Assembly: GCF_910589235.1 (NCBI RefSeq)
Contig: NC_060960.1
Coordinates: 1,470,839 to 1,534,838 of the forward strand
DNA from: Vespa crabro
Taxonomy: Eukaryota; Arthropoda; Insecta; Hymenoptera; Vespidae
Direction of reading: 5' to 3'
DNA length: 64,000 nucleotides
Of this stretch, positions 50,493 through 61,827 are shown piece by piece. The position numbers and the translations under genes are program-made. Each line of letters starts with the position of its first letter. Within the stretch, counting starts at the first letter, position 1. The notes under the pieces were generated by a model. The model was not told the DNA's origin. It saw only the letters and a program-made list of their open reading frames with translations, and searched no databases.

Positions 50493-52941
50493 CTTTCTCT
50501 TCCAGTTGTTGAGATCTTTATGTGATTATTTTGAAGTTAAATAAAAGAAATCATTTCGAAAGTCGATATTGATTAGTAAAGAATTTTTCGTTTGAACCAA
50601 TCGTACAATCCTTGAAGATATTTTCGGGAAAGATGGCCTTCAGGATGAATTAGATTCGATTCGATATAAAAAAGGAAGATGATGTTGAAGTCAAGGTGAA
50701 CGTGTTAAGAAAATGCGATTGGATTAGGATAACTAGTAAACAAATATAGATAACTATATGAAATAAAGTATTAATGAGATGTAGAAGATATTTAACAAAT
50801 AATATAATGAATGTTTCCTTATATATTACGAAACTGACTAACGATCGAAATTATCGATTAGATCTTACAAAGTTTTCTTTAATTTAAACCTCAAGGTGAA
50901 AGATGATTGGCGTTAATAAAAATTTATTCCATGAGTTTAAAAATTTATGAAAAAATTCTTACGATAAACCTATGAACGTATGGTAAATGCTGGAACGCTC
51001 GTTGACCTGAAAAGTTACAATCGACCTCAGTGACTCCTCTTCGAAGATACGGACACTCTCATTGGAACTCTCTTTTCCATAATTATTACGTAAGTGTGAG
51101 TCGATTACGAAACTTGACGAATATTTTATATCGTCGTTCTTACTCTTATAACTTATTCTCTTTTTTTCTCTCGTTTTTTTTTTTTTACTTTTCTTATTCG
51201 AGCATAAGGAAAAAAAGAGCGAGCGAGCGAGTGTGTGTGAGAGAGAGAAAGAGAGAGAGAGGGAGAGAGAGAGAGAGAGAGAAAATACACGTACAAAGGA
51301 TGATCCTTCGAGGAGAAGGATGATTTATCATGCTTGATTTATTCCATGAAAGTAATACGTGTACTCTAATTTCTTTTCTCGCGTCATATCATTGTTTCTT
51401 ACAACTTGACTTATTCCGTGCCGACGTAATTATAACGTTGATCCACGCTGCCATTCAAATAATGGAAATGTGTGAGCAAAGTAGTGATAAATTAGATAGA
51501 ATTAAATTATGCAAATTATTATACGATGCATTCCTCGTAGAAAACGCAAGCGTTTCGTTATTAGAAGTATACGAATGAGAGCAGAATTTATTAAAAATAT
51601 TTTTTTGTTTTTTTTTTTTATTAACTAACAATAAAAAATATCAATTAGATTCAATTCATTTCTATCGTAGAATAGAAATGAAATGATTGAATTGTATGAA
51701 GAAATTGTAGCTTGTTCCAAGAGAAATGATATCTTTCTTAATTAATGACAACGATTAGTACTAATATATTATTTAAATAATATATGTGATAGTGTTTTGT
51801 ACAATTGTAATCCTATGTTTAACGTTAATTAACGATCAAAAAACTTGTAGTCTTTTTTCCTCACACTCTGCTTATAAAATACGATACTGTATGATGGATG
51901 ATGCGTTTGATATTTCAGCTCATACACGATGCTGCAATTTTTGTAAAGAAACTCCTTTAGAAAGTGAAAATGTTTGATCACAATTATAATGGGATAAATT
52001 ATATGGTCGTGATTATTCTATAGTATATGAATCCTTATATATATGTACGTTCTTATTTATGTATGTACATATTTTGTTAAACGATCATGTTTGGTTTTCC
52101 TTGAACTGGTCTACCTTTTCGGATGCTTCGTTACACAACGAAAGTTTGGTTGCTCGTTAAGGTCAAACAAAAAACAAAAAAGAAATAAAATGGATAAAGA
52201 TCACCATTCACTTGGTCAAAGAAGGTCATGGATTTGGGTCGCGAGATCAAATGATGCGTTTTCGTATCATGATTAGTAGTACACGCGTTTTACTTAGTAC
52301 TTAAAATGTTTTTTATTAATACGAGAGACTTGGATTTTCGTCTTACGAAATTACAGATATTAGATTGTACAAGGAGAATTAAGAAAACTCTCGTAAGTTC
52401 ATCGGCCTTTTAAGCAACGTATATTTGTAATAAATAAAAAAAAAGAATGGTCTTCGTGATCATATCTTTTCGTATTAGGTTGGAAAAAATTTCGTCAAAC
52501 GAAGCGAATTTGCAAAGAAACATGGTCGTAATTTATTGTCATGTGTTTAGAAATTTTACATCGCTTGGAATCAGTTTTCTAATGCGACGTAACTCAATCT
52601 TATTTAATGAGATTTTGAAATCCTTTGCTTCACCAAAATTTATAAAGATCTTTTATATAATCGGGCCAAAGTAGTACTTCTTTATTTTCTTTTACTTAAT
52701 TCTTATGTATATATGTATATATATATATATATATATTTTTTTTTCCTATATAAGTATAAGGAATATTTGTAAATGCATAATACAAATTCGTAAGATACAA
52801 TATTATAATGTAAAATTAGTCGTAAGGAAATTCTCGAAAGCACAGACTTATATAATTCGCGTAGCTTGAAACACGAGGGAAATGAGATTACTTTCTTATT
52901 GATATTTTCCTTGTGAAATAAATTTGTTATTGGAAAGACGA

Positions 52942-53507
52942 TCACAAATAATATCCATAATTTCCGAAACCATGACCGAAGCCGTAATATGGGTAACCTC
53001 CTAAAAAAAAGAAATTAAAAACGATAGAAATAGTATTGATTTATGTAAAATGATTATTTCTTAAATGTAAAATTTTACCATAATATCCATAACCATGGCC
53101 ATATCCGTAGAACGGATATCTGTAGCCGTAACCATAACCATACGGATATCCAAATCCGCCGAATCTGTAGCCGAGATATCCAGGTTTCGCAACGGTCATG
53201 CCGACGATGAGACTCAACAACAGAACTATTAACTAAAGTGGGGAAAAAAGGAACTAATAATATATAAATACACGTAATAGTGAAAGTTTATCATAAGAAA
53301 AAAAATGAGATTTTAGATTGCTATTAAATTATCGACAAATGACTTGACGTTTCCGAGAGTTCTTATAAATCTGTTTTCTTTTTTCTTTCGATCTCTATTT
53401 ATTTATTTATTTTATTATTTATTTCTTTTTTTTTTTTTTTTTTTTTAATAAATTATGAAATTTTAATACATAGATAACGAATTACTCACGAGTTTTGAGT
53501 AGGCCAT
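52942..53507 (-). CDS. Small secreted Gly/Tyr-rich peptide
   Basis: Three coding exons: 53507-53490 (18 nt, MAYSKL), 53232-53079 and 53000-52942. They join in phase 0 and phase 1 to give 76 residues. Residues 1-21 are a clear signal peptide (LIVLLLSLIVGMTVA), probably cut before KPGYLG. The mature peptide of about 55 residues is almost entirely Gly, Tyr, Phe, Pro and His in GYGYGY/FGYPYG patterns, has no Cys, and ends NYGYYL. Such GY-rich peptides occur among insect cuticular, eggshell and silk components and some antimicrobial peptides; which applies here is not shown. A TATAAAAG box lies 101 bp upstream of the ATG. The tiny first exon and intron phases match its two right-hand neighbours. 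Confidence 0.85.
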
Positions 53508-53607
53508 CTTTCGTCTGTTTGTTCTTCGTCGATCGGATCGATCTAACGTCAAAGAAAACTAGAAACCCTGTCGAAGAAAACTGTCGAGTTTGGATACGAG
53601 TAAACCT

Positions 53608-53615
53608 CTTTTATA
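53608..53615 (-). promoter_or_regulatory. TATA box of the Gly/Tyr-rich peptide gene
   Basis: TATAAAAG on the minus strand. It predicts a start site near 53585 and a 5' UTR of about 78 nt before the ATG at 53507. Confidence 0.7.
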
Positions 53616-53899
53616 AGAAAGACGGTGGTGCTGTTCTCGAGATTTTTTTCCCCGACTACGGTATTGGTCCGTTCTGGACGACGTTAATAGCAAAGCCCAT
53701 TGTCAGGGAAGATTATATGAATGCAATGCAACATTATGAAAGAATAATGCATGGCGTGGTCGCACACGTGTGGCTGATGCCGAGGTAAACTCGATGTACA
53801 TCGGGTGCCTTGACATCCAAATTTCTTCCCAACGACTATGTCGTCGACGATGATTCTTGATTAATAGTCGTAAATAGCTTGACTACTATTATACAAAGC

Positions 53900-53901
<2 letters not shown>

Positions 53902-53964
<63 letters not shown>
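53902..53964. repeat. (GA)n microsatellite
   Basis: A GA run with AAA interruptions. Confidence 0.95.
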
Positions 53965-54169
53965 TGATACGTCGAGCGAAACCGTTGCTTAATGCACCAT
54001 AATTAGCAATCATTCAACGATATACGCAAGTGATATCAATGTGTTAGAGAGTTGAAAATGAAACCTTCCTGTCACGAGTATCGTAAGCGAAACAGAAAGA
54101 AGAGAAGAAAGACGAACGCTTGCTCTGCTGAAATTTTATGTAAGAATATTGAAAGATATAGGGAGGGAA

Positions 54170-54205
54170 AGAGAGAGAGAAAGAGAAAGAGAAAGAGAAA
54201 GAGAA

Positions 54206-54240
<35 letters not shown>

Positions 54241-54247
54241 AAGGGAA
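54170..54247. repeat. (GA)n / (GAAA)n microsatellite
   Basis: A mixed GA and GAAAGA run. Confidence 0.95.
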
Positions 54248-54987
54248 AGAAGAAGGGAACACTCAATTACAAAACGTAGAAATTTGCCTAAGTCGCAATG
54301 ATAACGCCAAGTATAATAGTATATATTGTGTACAGTGCAGGGACGCGTGGAAATACCACAATGATGTAAGTCGACGCAAGCGATTAATATGCAAGTTGAC
54401 AGCGAAATGTCAAAGTCGATTTTATTGGCCGATTTTATTGGCTATATTTCTTTTCTTTTCTATTCTTTTTTTTTTCTTTTTTATTCACACATTATTTTTA
54501 TATGAGTCGTCATCACGTTTGACTCAATTATTCATAGAAATGTTTTATAATTTAATTCGACAAAGAAAAAAAGCTAGTTCCGTTTTTTCTTTTTTTGTTT
54601 TTCAAGAAAAACGAAGAGAGGAATAGAGGAATAGGAAAAAAGAAAAAATAAACAAATGATACATGATCGTATGCACTTTGTTGCATAAACGTTCTTACAA
54701 CGTCGTGATCGACGACATAGATATAGTACTCGGAGAGCAAGCAAAATCCCATGAAAGAAGAAAATTAGTAGACCGTATGTATTATACATTGTCGAGTTAA
54801 GTATAATCGCAGGATAAGTTCCCAGTATGGTGGGAACACATCGGATATCATTACCATGGGAAACGGTTGCCATTGAGTCTGTGCCGAGAGATTTTAACGC
54901 GCCTCTATCGAGTATCGAGTATCGTTGAACTTCTCCATTTTCTGATAATAGCAAATAAGTACATCCTTCTGTCGTTAAATGTAAGAG

Positions 54988-55031
<44 letters not shown>

Positions 55032-55236
55032 GTTATATATATATAACTATTATCATGTATAAAATATTATCTTACAGTTATATGAAACTGTGAGATAGAA
55101 ATGAAGAGGATGGATCATTGTGACTCTCAGTGATTTTTATTTTTCTATTTACATACAAATTATTTAATTCGAAATGCATCGATGATAAAATATGCATTCG
55201 TTTTATAATATTTAATAATAGAATTTTGTTATATAT

Positions 55237-55241
55237 ATATG

Positions 55242-55289
<48 letters not shown>
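55237..55289. repeat. (TA)n microsatellite
   Basis: A TA run flanked by TGTATA-rich sequence. Confidence 0.95.
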
Positions 55290-55293
<4 letters not shown>

Positions 55294-55567
55294 GTGTATA
55301 TATAGTATGTGTATATGTATTGTATGTATATATATTATATTGTATGTGTATACATATATTTTATGTGTATATATATATACATTGTATGTGCATACACACA
55401 CCCATATTTGGAAGAAGATAACAAATTTTAATCTGTTTATTAAACATTAATAAAATCAATATCTTCCACTTCATTATAGATGACATTATTTTTGTATCTT
55501 TCATCATTTATTTGGTAATAACTATATTAATTTATTTATTTGGTAATGACGAATACTAGTCTATTTA

Positions 55568-58091
55568 TTAAGCATTAGGATCAATATGTTCCAAATCATC
55601 ATCGTCGATCCTCTCGTTTTCCAAACCATCTTCGAATGGAATCGTTGATGCTTTCATTTTATATTTCGAATTAGAAACATCAATTGTCTTCTCCGCTTTT
55701 TCACTAGCCGAAATTGTTTCCGCATCTTTGTTCTCCTTTGTATTGGAATTTCCATCTCCATTACCATTTTTGCTACCATTCTTGTTACCATTCTTTCGTT
55801 TTGGACCATAACCATATGGATGAAACGGTCCAGGAAAGAAATCATCATAATAATAATCATAATACTTGTGATAATAGGGATCGTGAAAATGATGATCGAC
55901 GGTCTCGTTGTGGTCTTTATGGTGATAATAACCTGGACCAAATTTGTAAGGCGGTGGGGGAAAATCGTAAAACGGTTTATAATGTCCATAAAATGGTCGG
56001 CGATCATCAGATTTTGGATGATCCGAACCATTTTCTTCTTTCGTTTCTTCCTTGCTACTACTACTATTTTCATCAGAATTACTCGAATCCGAATTTGGCC
56101 GTCGACCTGGATGACCGTAGGGATATTTGTAACCTAAAGGATGATGATAAGGAAAGTGTGGGTCAAATCCAAAAGGTCCAAAGTAATGTCCGTCAATTGG
56201 TAATGGACTATGATGATATCTGAGGTCACCTCTTTGTCGATTTTCAAGAGAAGAGTAACCATTGAACCCATTTAAATTACTAAACGGTCTACCCACAACT
56301 CCATCGCTCGAAATTCGATCGTGAGATCGATAAATAGAATCGAAACGACCCGGTGATTCGATATTTTCAGCATTCGCAAAGTTTCCAGTGTTAACGGGAC
56401 GACCTAAGTTAAGCCTTCCACGTATATCAGTCCTATCATTTAGGCCAATTGATTGAAAATAATTATTTGGGACGTTGTAAGGGTCGTAAAATTGAGACTG
56501 ACGATAATCAGAATTTTCAGGATAATTTGGTCTCCCGTAAGAATTGTAAAAATCGTTGGCCTGTCTTCTAGTATTTGAAAAACGATTAGGTTGTTTAAGA
56601 TTGCCTTTCTCTCGGTATATCTCAGGCGTTGTGGCCTCGTCAACGTTGTCCTTAGAACTTGACAATGATTTTGGAGTCTCTCCAGAATTTGTCTTCGTAA
56701 TCGATGATAATTCGAGAAATGATCTATTGCCTCGATTAGTTGAAAGTTCGCCGAGTATAGTTGGAGTTAATACAGAAGCGACGTTCCTCGCAAAGGTCGT
56801 CAAAATGTCGGAATCTATGAGAAAAAAATAGATTTTAGAAACTACTGGGTTCCTTTTTCTTTAGGACTTTAGAGGTCGATTAAATCTTTTTCTTTTTTTT
56901 CCTTTTTTTTTATATTAAATATTTTATATACAATATTGAAGGTAAAATATTTAAAAATTTTAAAAACTTGTAAATTATTACGACACAATCGAAGTAACGA
57001 TCTAAAATAAGTTCCGGAATCGTAATGAGATAAAAAATATTCAACATTCCACGAAATCGTCAGATTACGGATGACGAGGAAAAAAGATTCTAAAAATACA
57101 TCGGGCGAACAAAAAAGAAATTTTATCTTTAGATTGGCATTTAACAAAACTTATTTTTTTTTCTTTTCTAACTCGAACGATAATTAATAACTTACTGATC
57201 GTGCTCTTTGTAGCACTTCCAACACCCAAAATGTTCCAAATTGCTACGTAGCATAGGAATATCTGTAAAAAGAATTTGTTTTTTTGGTTTTTTCCCTCTT
57301 TTTTTCTTTTTTACGTATTTATTAGGTAAATAAGATTTTAAAGTATTATCTGTTTAAACGCAAGGAAATTTCATGATTGAAACATTTTTAATGAATAGAA
57401 GGGGAATAGAATAAAATGATAAATATTATCAATGCACTGTGCAGCAAAGCATGAAAGTCGAATGAAAAGGACGAGGGATTAATCATCAGTGAGTCCCTTC
57501 GTGCGGAACCTTCTTACGTATATACATATATATCTTCGATTGCGTCCTTGCGGAAACAGGAAAAAGGTCAAATTATTTTTTCGAAGTTTTTTAGGATCAT
57601 TCAATTTAAGAGAAAGGAAGGAATATTCGGTGGATTCGTTCATCGATTAAGAGAAATCAAGATACGTTATAATAAGATGTATGATTAGCATATCCGGATT
57701 TCTAAGTAATTTTCTAATATTTCATAGAGTCATGCTTATCTTTGATGTGCATTGGACTAAAAATAAAAATGATCTTACTAGGAAATGATTGTTAAACGAT
57801 CGAATTAAAAAATATAACATTTTTCAAACTGTTCTAAATCATTTCTAAATTGAGAGATTAGAAATTATTAATAAATAATCGAGCATTTTTATTACATATG
57901 AAATATATTGATTAAAATTTGATAAACATTGATATATTACACTAATTTAATTGTATATAATTTAATGTAATGAACACCATAGTTACACTTTGACAAATCA
58001 GAACTTTTGAATGAATGAACGTAAATACAGTCACTTATTGTCATTAGTATTAGTACGCACATTAGATACTCACGTAGAGACCGTAATGCAT
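55568..58091 (-). CDS. Secreted Tyr/His-rich low-complexity protein
   Basis: Three coding exons: 58091-58074 (18 nt, MHYGLY), 57262-57196 and 56814-55568. They join in phase 0 and phase 1 to give 443 residues. The signal peptide comes from exons 1 and 2 (IFLCYVAIWNILGVGSA, cleavage near residue 23). The first half of the mature chain is Asn/Arg/Ser-rich and hydrophilic. Residues about 230-375 are rich in His, Tyr, Phe, Pro and Gly (PYHHPLGYKYPYG, HKYYDYYYDDFF) and are broken by a Ser/Glu/Asp-rich segment. A basic KRKNGNKNGSKNGNGDGN stretch and an acidic C-terminus follow. No Cys-rich or chitin-binding domain is seen. The pattern suits an extracellular matrix, cuticle or metal-binding protein, but I recognise no family. 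TATAAAT lies 50 bp upstream of the ATG. Confidence 0.8.
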
Positions 58092-58140
58092 CGTGCGTGG
58101 GATCGATGACGACTAAGGGGTATGCAACGACTCCGATGTC

Positions 58141-58147
58141 ATTTATA
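58141..58147 (-). promoter_or_regulatory. TATA box of the Tyr/His-rich gene
   Basis: Minus-strand GTATAAATG, 50 bp upstream of the start codon at 58091, giving an expected 5' UTR of about 25 nt. Confidence 0.65.
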
Positions 58148-58380
58148 CTTTCCTCTCTCTAAACATTTCTATGTCCCTTCGTTCTTAAAATATAATACGG
58201 ATGTAACAATATATATATATATATATATAGGGATTTACGTTGAACGTATAGTTGACATTCTTTGATGCAATTATACGGTTCAATCGTTCGATGCTCACAA
58301 CTTACTTAACGCATGAATAATCAGAACTCTGTATTCTTTCTTTCATATATTTAAATTTATAACTAAAATTCTTCTTTTTT

Positions 58381-58415
58381 ATCATTATTATTTTTGTTAT
58401 TATTATTATTGTTGC

Positions 58416-58500
<85 letters not shown>

Positions 58501-58530
58501 GTTATTGTTATTATTATTATTATTATTATA
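58381..58530. repeat. (TTA)n trinucleotide array
   Basis: About 150 bp of ATT/TTA repeats with GTT and GCT interruptions, in the spacer between two secreted-protein genes. It is the second such array in the cluster. Confidence 0.95.
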
Positions 58531-58765
58531 AACGTACAACGTACATTTGTATTTACAATAAATGCATCAATGTTTGTGTAAGCAATGTGAACATGTAACT
58601 TGCAAGGCATTTCGTATTAATCTTTAAAAATTTCATTTATAAGATTAACTTCTCGTTATTAAATCCTTGCGAAATGATACCTAACGAAGAGATTCGAATC
58701 TTCAACGAAGCGTATTTATGTAACAGAAGATGATTCTCAATGAGAAGATAATGAGGATGAACCTT

Positions 58766-60306
58766 TCAAAATCCGATTTGAGTGATCGTCCCGACGACAC
58801 CAGGTGCGATAACACCTGGAAGATTATAAATCTGAACAGGTCGTGTTCCATGGGTGACAGCAAATCTCGTTGCTCTAAAATTTGGCGTCACGATCACAGG
58901 TCGAATAGCTTTCACCGAGGATAATCTTCTTGATTGAATCACTTGTTGAGATGAGTATCCTGGATATTTTGCTAGCATACCTGATACACTTCCGTAAGGA
59001 ATACCGCCTACGAATTAATAATAAAAATATTTTTTTTTATATCTATAAAAAAAGAAAAAATTAAAAATAATTAAAATTTTTTAAATAGTTCCGATCGTTA
59101 TAGAATTATATTAAGTGGTGTAATCTATAAGGTTTAGCATGAAACATTTTAATATTGAATTATGAAAGGACATCGTCATAACAGGAATCTATGATACCGA
59201 TTGTTCGATTCTTATTCTTACCGTATGCCAATCCGTTTACCATCTCAACGATTCCTGCGCTGTCCGGTAATGGCGCTGCAGTTGATAAGTTTATCAACTG
59301 CATTAATCCAAATAAAAAGAGAATCTACATAAAGAAAAAATAAAGAATATATATATATATATTTATATATGTATATATATATATATATTTAATATATAAT
59401 AATTTTTATATATATATATATATATATATTTAATGTGCTTAAATAGATTCTAATTCGATTTTAATGTAAATCAAATTAAACGTGAAATATGTCAATGAAA
59501 ACCGCACTTTCTAATTGCTCAAAAATGTAAACGCTTTCAGTCGCGCATGATAAAATTAATATATCGTTGTAAATATTAGAAAGCATACGACAAATCGATA
59601 TAAAACGTTCGCCTTGTAAAATACAAATTATATAATATTTCGTAATAGACTTTCTTGAATATTTTTAACGTTGGACAACGTATAAACTTTTTCAATGTTT
59701 CCATTAAAAATCAACGAAATCAATAGTTATATAAGTATATAACCTAACATGCCCCTTTCTTTTGTTCTAGGTGAATGCTACACGGTACTGTGATCACGAG
59801 TATTCAGATTAGAATAGCAAGAACACGCCCCGGATCGAATTGCATCGCGACAGATTGAAGTAATAAAAATTAACAGTAGTGAGAGTTTATTTGCCGTGAA
59901 AAGTTTCAACAACATTTGATTAATATTATCATGCTTTTTTTCAGATTTATCGCGATCGTCATTGTATCACCATTGTTATGATGGATTATACGGAGAATTA
60001 CTTTTCTTTTTTTTTTCTTTTTTTATGGAAAACTAACATCATCGGAAATATCAAACTTGAACTTCGTAAAATTATTTACACTTTCAACATATCGATTAGG
60101 CAAAATTTTTAATTTCATAGAATCGATCAAATCTAAATAATACTGATTATTATTTTATTTCACAAGACAAAAGAAAACAAACAAACAAACAAACAAAAGA
60201 GAAAGATACATTAATTTCTTTGAAATTATTTGACAATAGAATCTCTCAGAAAGAATATATTCAGTAATCTCACGTAAATCACTTATAGTACCTTCGTAAG
60301 AAACAT
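58766..60306 (-). CDS. Small secreted protein of unknown function
   Basis: Three coding exons: 60306-60292 (15 nt, MFLTK), 59324-59222 and 59007-58766. They join in phase 0 and phase 1 to give 119 residues. The signal peptide is MFLTKILFLFGLMQLINLSTA, cut near AAPLP. The mature chain of about 98 residues has no Cys. It begins with a short hydrophobic segment (AGIVEMVNGLAYGGGIPYG), has a basic middle (SRRLSSVKAIRP) and ends in Val/Ile/Gly/Pro-rich sequence (PGVIAPGVVGTITQIGF). No family is recognised. The gene plan matches the two left-hand secreted genes. A TATA box lies about 70 bp upstream. A second possible first exon (60899-60879) would splice to the same exon 2 in frame. Confidence 0.8.
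59345..59435. repeat. TA-rich simple repeat
   Basis: TA runs with ATTT interruptions in intron 1 of the 119-residue secreted gene. Confidence 0.85.
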
Positions 60307-60373
60307 GTCGTCGTTTTAAATGTTATTGCACGACCAACTAACAGGCAAAACTAGGGTACAAAGGCAAGGATCG

Positions 60374-60382
60374 AATTATATA
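60374..60382 (-). promoter_or_regulatory. TATA box of the 119-residue secreted gene
   Basis: Minus-strand TATATAATT, with an Inr-like TTAGTTGG near 60340. It predicts a 5' UTR of about 35-45 nt before the ATG at 60306. Confidence 0.55.
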
Positions 60383-61154
60383 GACGGCGTGGCATTACCG
60401 TTGACCAATCGTGCTCTAGTGTTCCCTTTCAATTTCCCGAGGACTTATTTATCGTGTTCTAGGATTTTATCAACGCGTGTCATTCCACGCTAATACGTTC
60501 GTTACCGCTTAGCAAGGATACGTATGTTCTCCTACCCTGAGATACCTTAACCTTGAGAAAAGTGCGGGGCGCCTCTCACATTGTATCTACGTGAAACAGT
60601 TTATAACTTTTGTCTACAACGATCAAGGTTCAAATATTTCATTCGCATTCACGTTTGATTACGTTGACCTAACCATAATAATGATAATAATAATTTTTAT
60701 TGTTATTATTATTTTTTCTTCTTTTTTCTTTGTCTTTAATTAACCGTCATCCATCCCTTCTACTCTGAAAAATCTCGATGTCCTTTAGAGATAGAAACAT
60801 TTAAGAAAGAAAGTTTGGTTAGAACAGGTTTTTACGAATTATTTTTATGCTTATCCAATTACTTAATTAAGTACTTACGATACCATAAATATATTCCATG
60901 TTACCAAGGTATGTTTTTTATCTCTCGGTTGAACATAAACATTTAGAAAAATACGGATATATGAATAAATCCACATTCTTTATTTTTTATTTATTTTCAT
61001 TTTAAATAAGATTGTAAGCAATATTCGAATACTCTTTTAACTTAGTCATGATTTTCACAATTCTGTAATCTATCGCGAATCAACTCGACATATTCTGCCA
61101 TTTATATAGTACTACACATGAATTGGCATTGAGGCTAACCACATACGCACACAC

Positions 61155-61186
<32 letters not shown>

Positions 61187-61827
61187 TACATATATACGTA
61201 TGTACATATATACACATACATACATACATGCGATCGATTGACGATCCTGTTAGACGATAATCTGATAATCTAACATAACGTTCATCCTTTTTTACTTTAT
61301 TTACATTGATGCTATAGAGATTGGTCAAGTCATCTTATTAATTATACATACAATTTTCAAAGATAATTAAGATTAATTGTAGGTATTTGCATTAAACGTA
61401 ATATTATAGGTCTATATCTCCAAAATTAGATCAAGGTTTCATTACTCTTGAAACACACAAAACATGATTCCGTAACTCGTTTAATGACCTCGGTATACTA
61501 TTCATTTATATAGTTATGTTATAATAAATTGTTAATATAAATATTATCATTATAAATGTTATAATAATAGATAGATCATCGTAAAGAAAAATATGGAAGA
61601 GATTGCATATTTTATTTATAACAAAATATTACAGATAATAAAATGTAAAAATATATTTGAATACAATATAAAGAACAATTAAATAATACATAAATTGTAA
61701 GTTATAGTAATTAAATATTCGAAAAAAGAGATTGTATATAAAATCCGTAAACAATGAGAAATTTTTATTTCGATTAGGATCTCGAAAAAAGGGAAAAAAA
61801 GAAAGAGAAATTATAACACGTAAATAA
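60383..61827. other. Intergenic region with a possible extra first exon
   Basis: Mostly AT-rich, with a TA/CATA repeat near 61150-61225. The only gene-like element is a minus-strand ATG plus six codons (60899-60879) followed by a canonical GTAAGT donor. Confidence 0.45.
60879..60899 (-). other. Possible alternative or orphan first coding exon
   Basis: ATG plus six codons (MEYIYGI) end exactly at GTAAGTAC, in phase 0. This is the same plan as the first exons of the three secreted genes. No hydrophobic exon lies between it and 60306, so it may be an alternative first exon of the 119-residue gene, giving MEYIYGI joined to ILFLFGL. Otherwise it may be the relic of a lost paralogue. Confidence 0.35.

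Larger units (their letters stand above)
47560..52941. other. Gene-free region
   Basis: No convincing exon. Two plus-strand open frames near 51330-51977 lack start, splice and promoter support. There is a TC run at 50452-50489, a long TA array at 49661-49761, and much poly-T. Confidence 0.45.
53616..55567. other. Intergenic region with GA and TA repeats
   Basis: No exon seen. It contains GA arrays (53902-53964, 54170-54247), TA arrays (about 54990-55040 and 55237-55289) and a 28-bp palindrome (55026-55053). Confidence 0.55.

Noticed and set aside
51330..51578. 82-residue plus-strand open frame with helical character
   Set aside because: It has an ATG and few low-complexity residues, but no TATA box, splice partner or recognised motif. 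It could be real but is unsupported.
51786..51977. Cys-containing plus-strand open frame with a hydrophobic N-terminus
   Set aside because: It begins with GTG, and no ATG exon could be joined convincingly. The Cys spacing matches no family I know.
52474..52500. TTAGGTTGGAAAAAATTTCG resembling a mariner terminal repeat
   Set aside because: No partner terminal repeat or transposase remnant was found nearby; the match is from memory and short.
53495..53788. 97-residue plus-strand open frame
   Set aside because: It overlaps, antisense, the TATA box and first exon of the Gly/Tyr-rich peptide gene; no motif.
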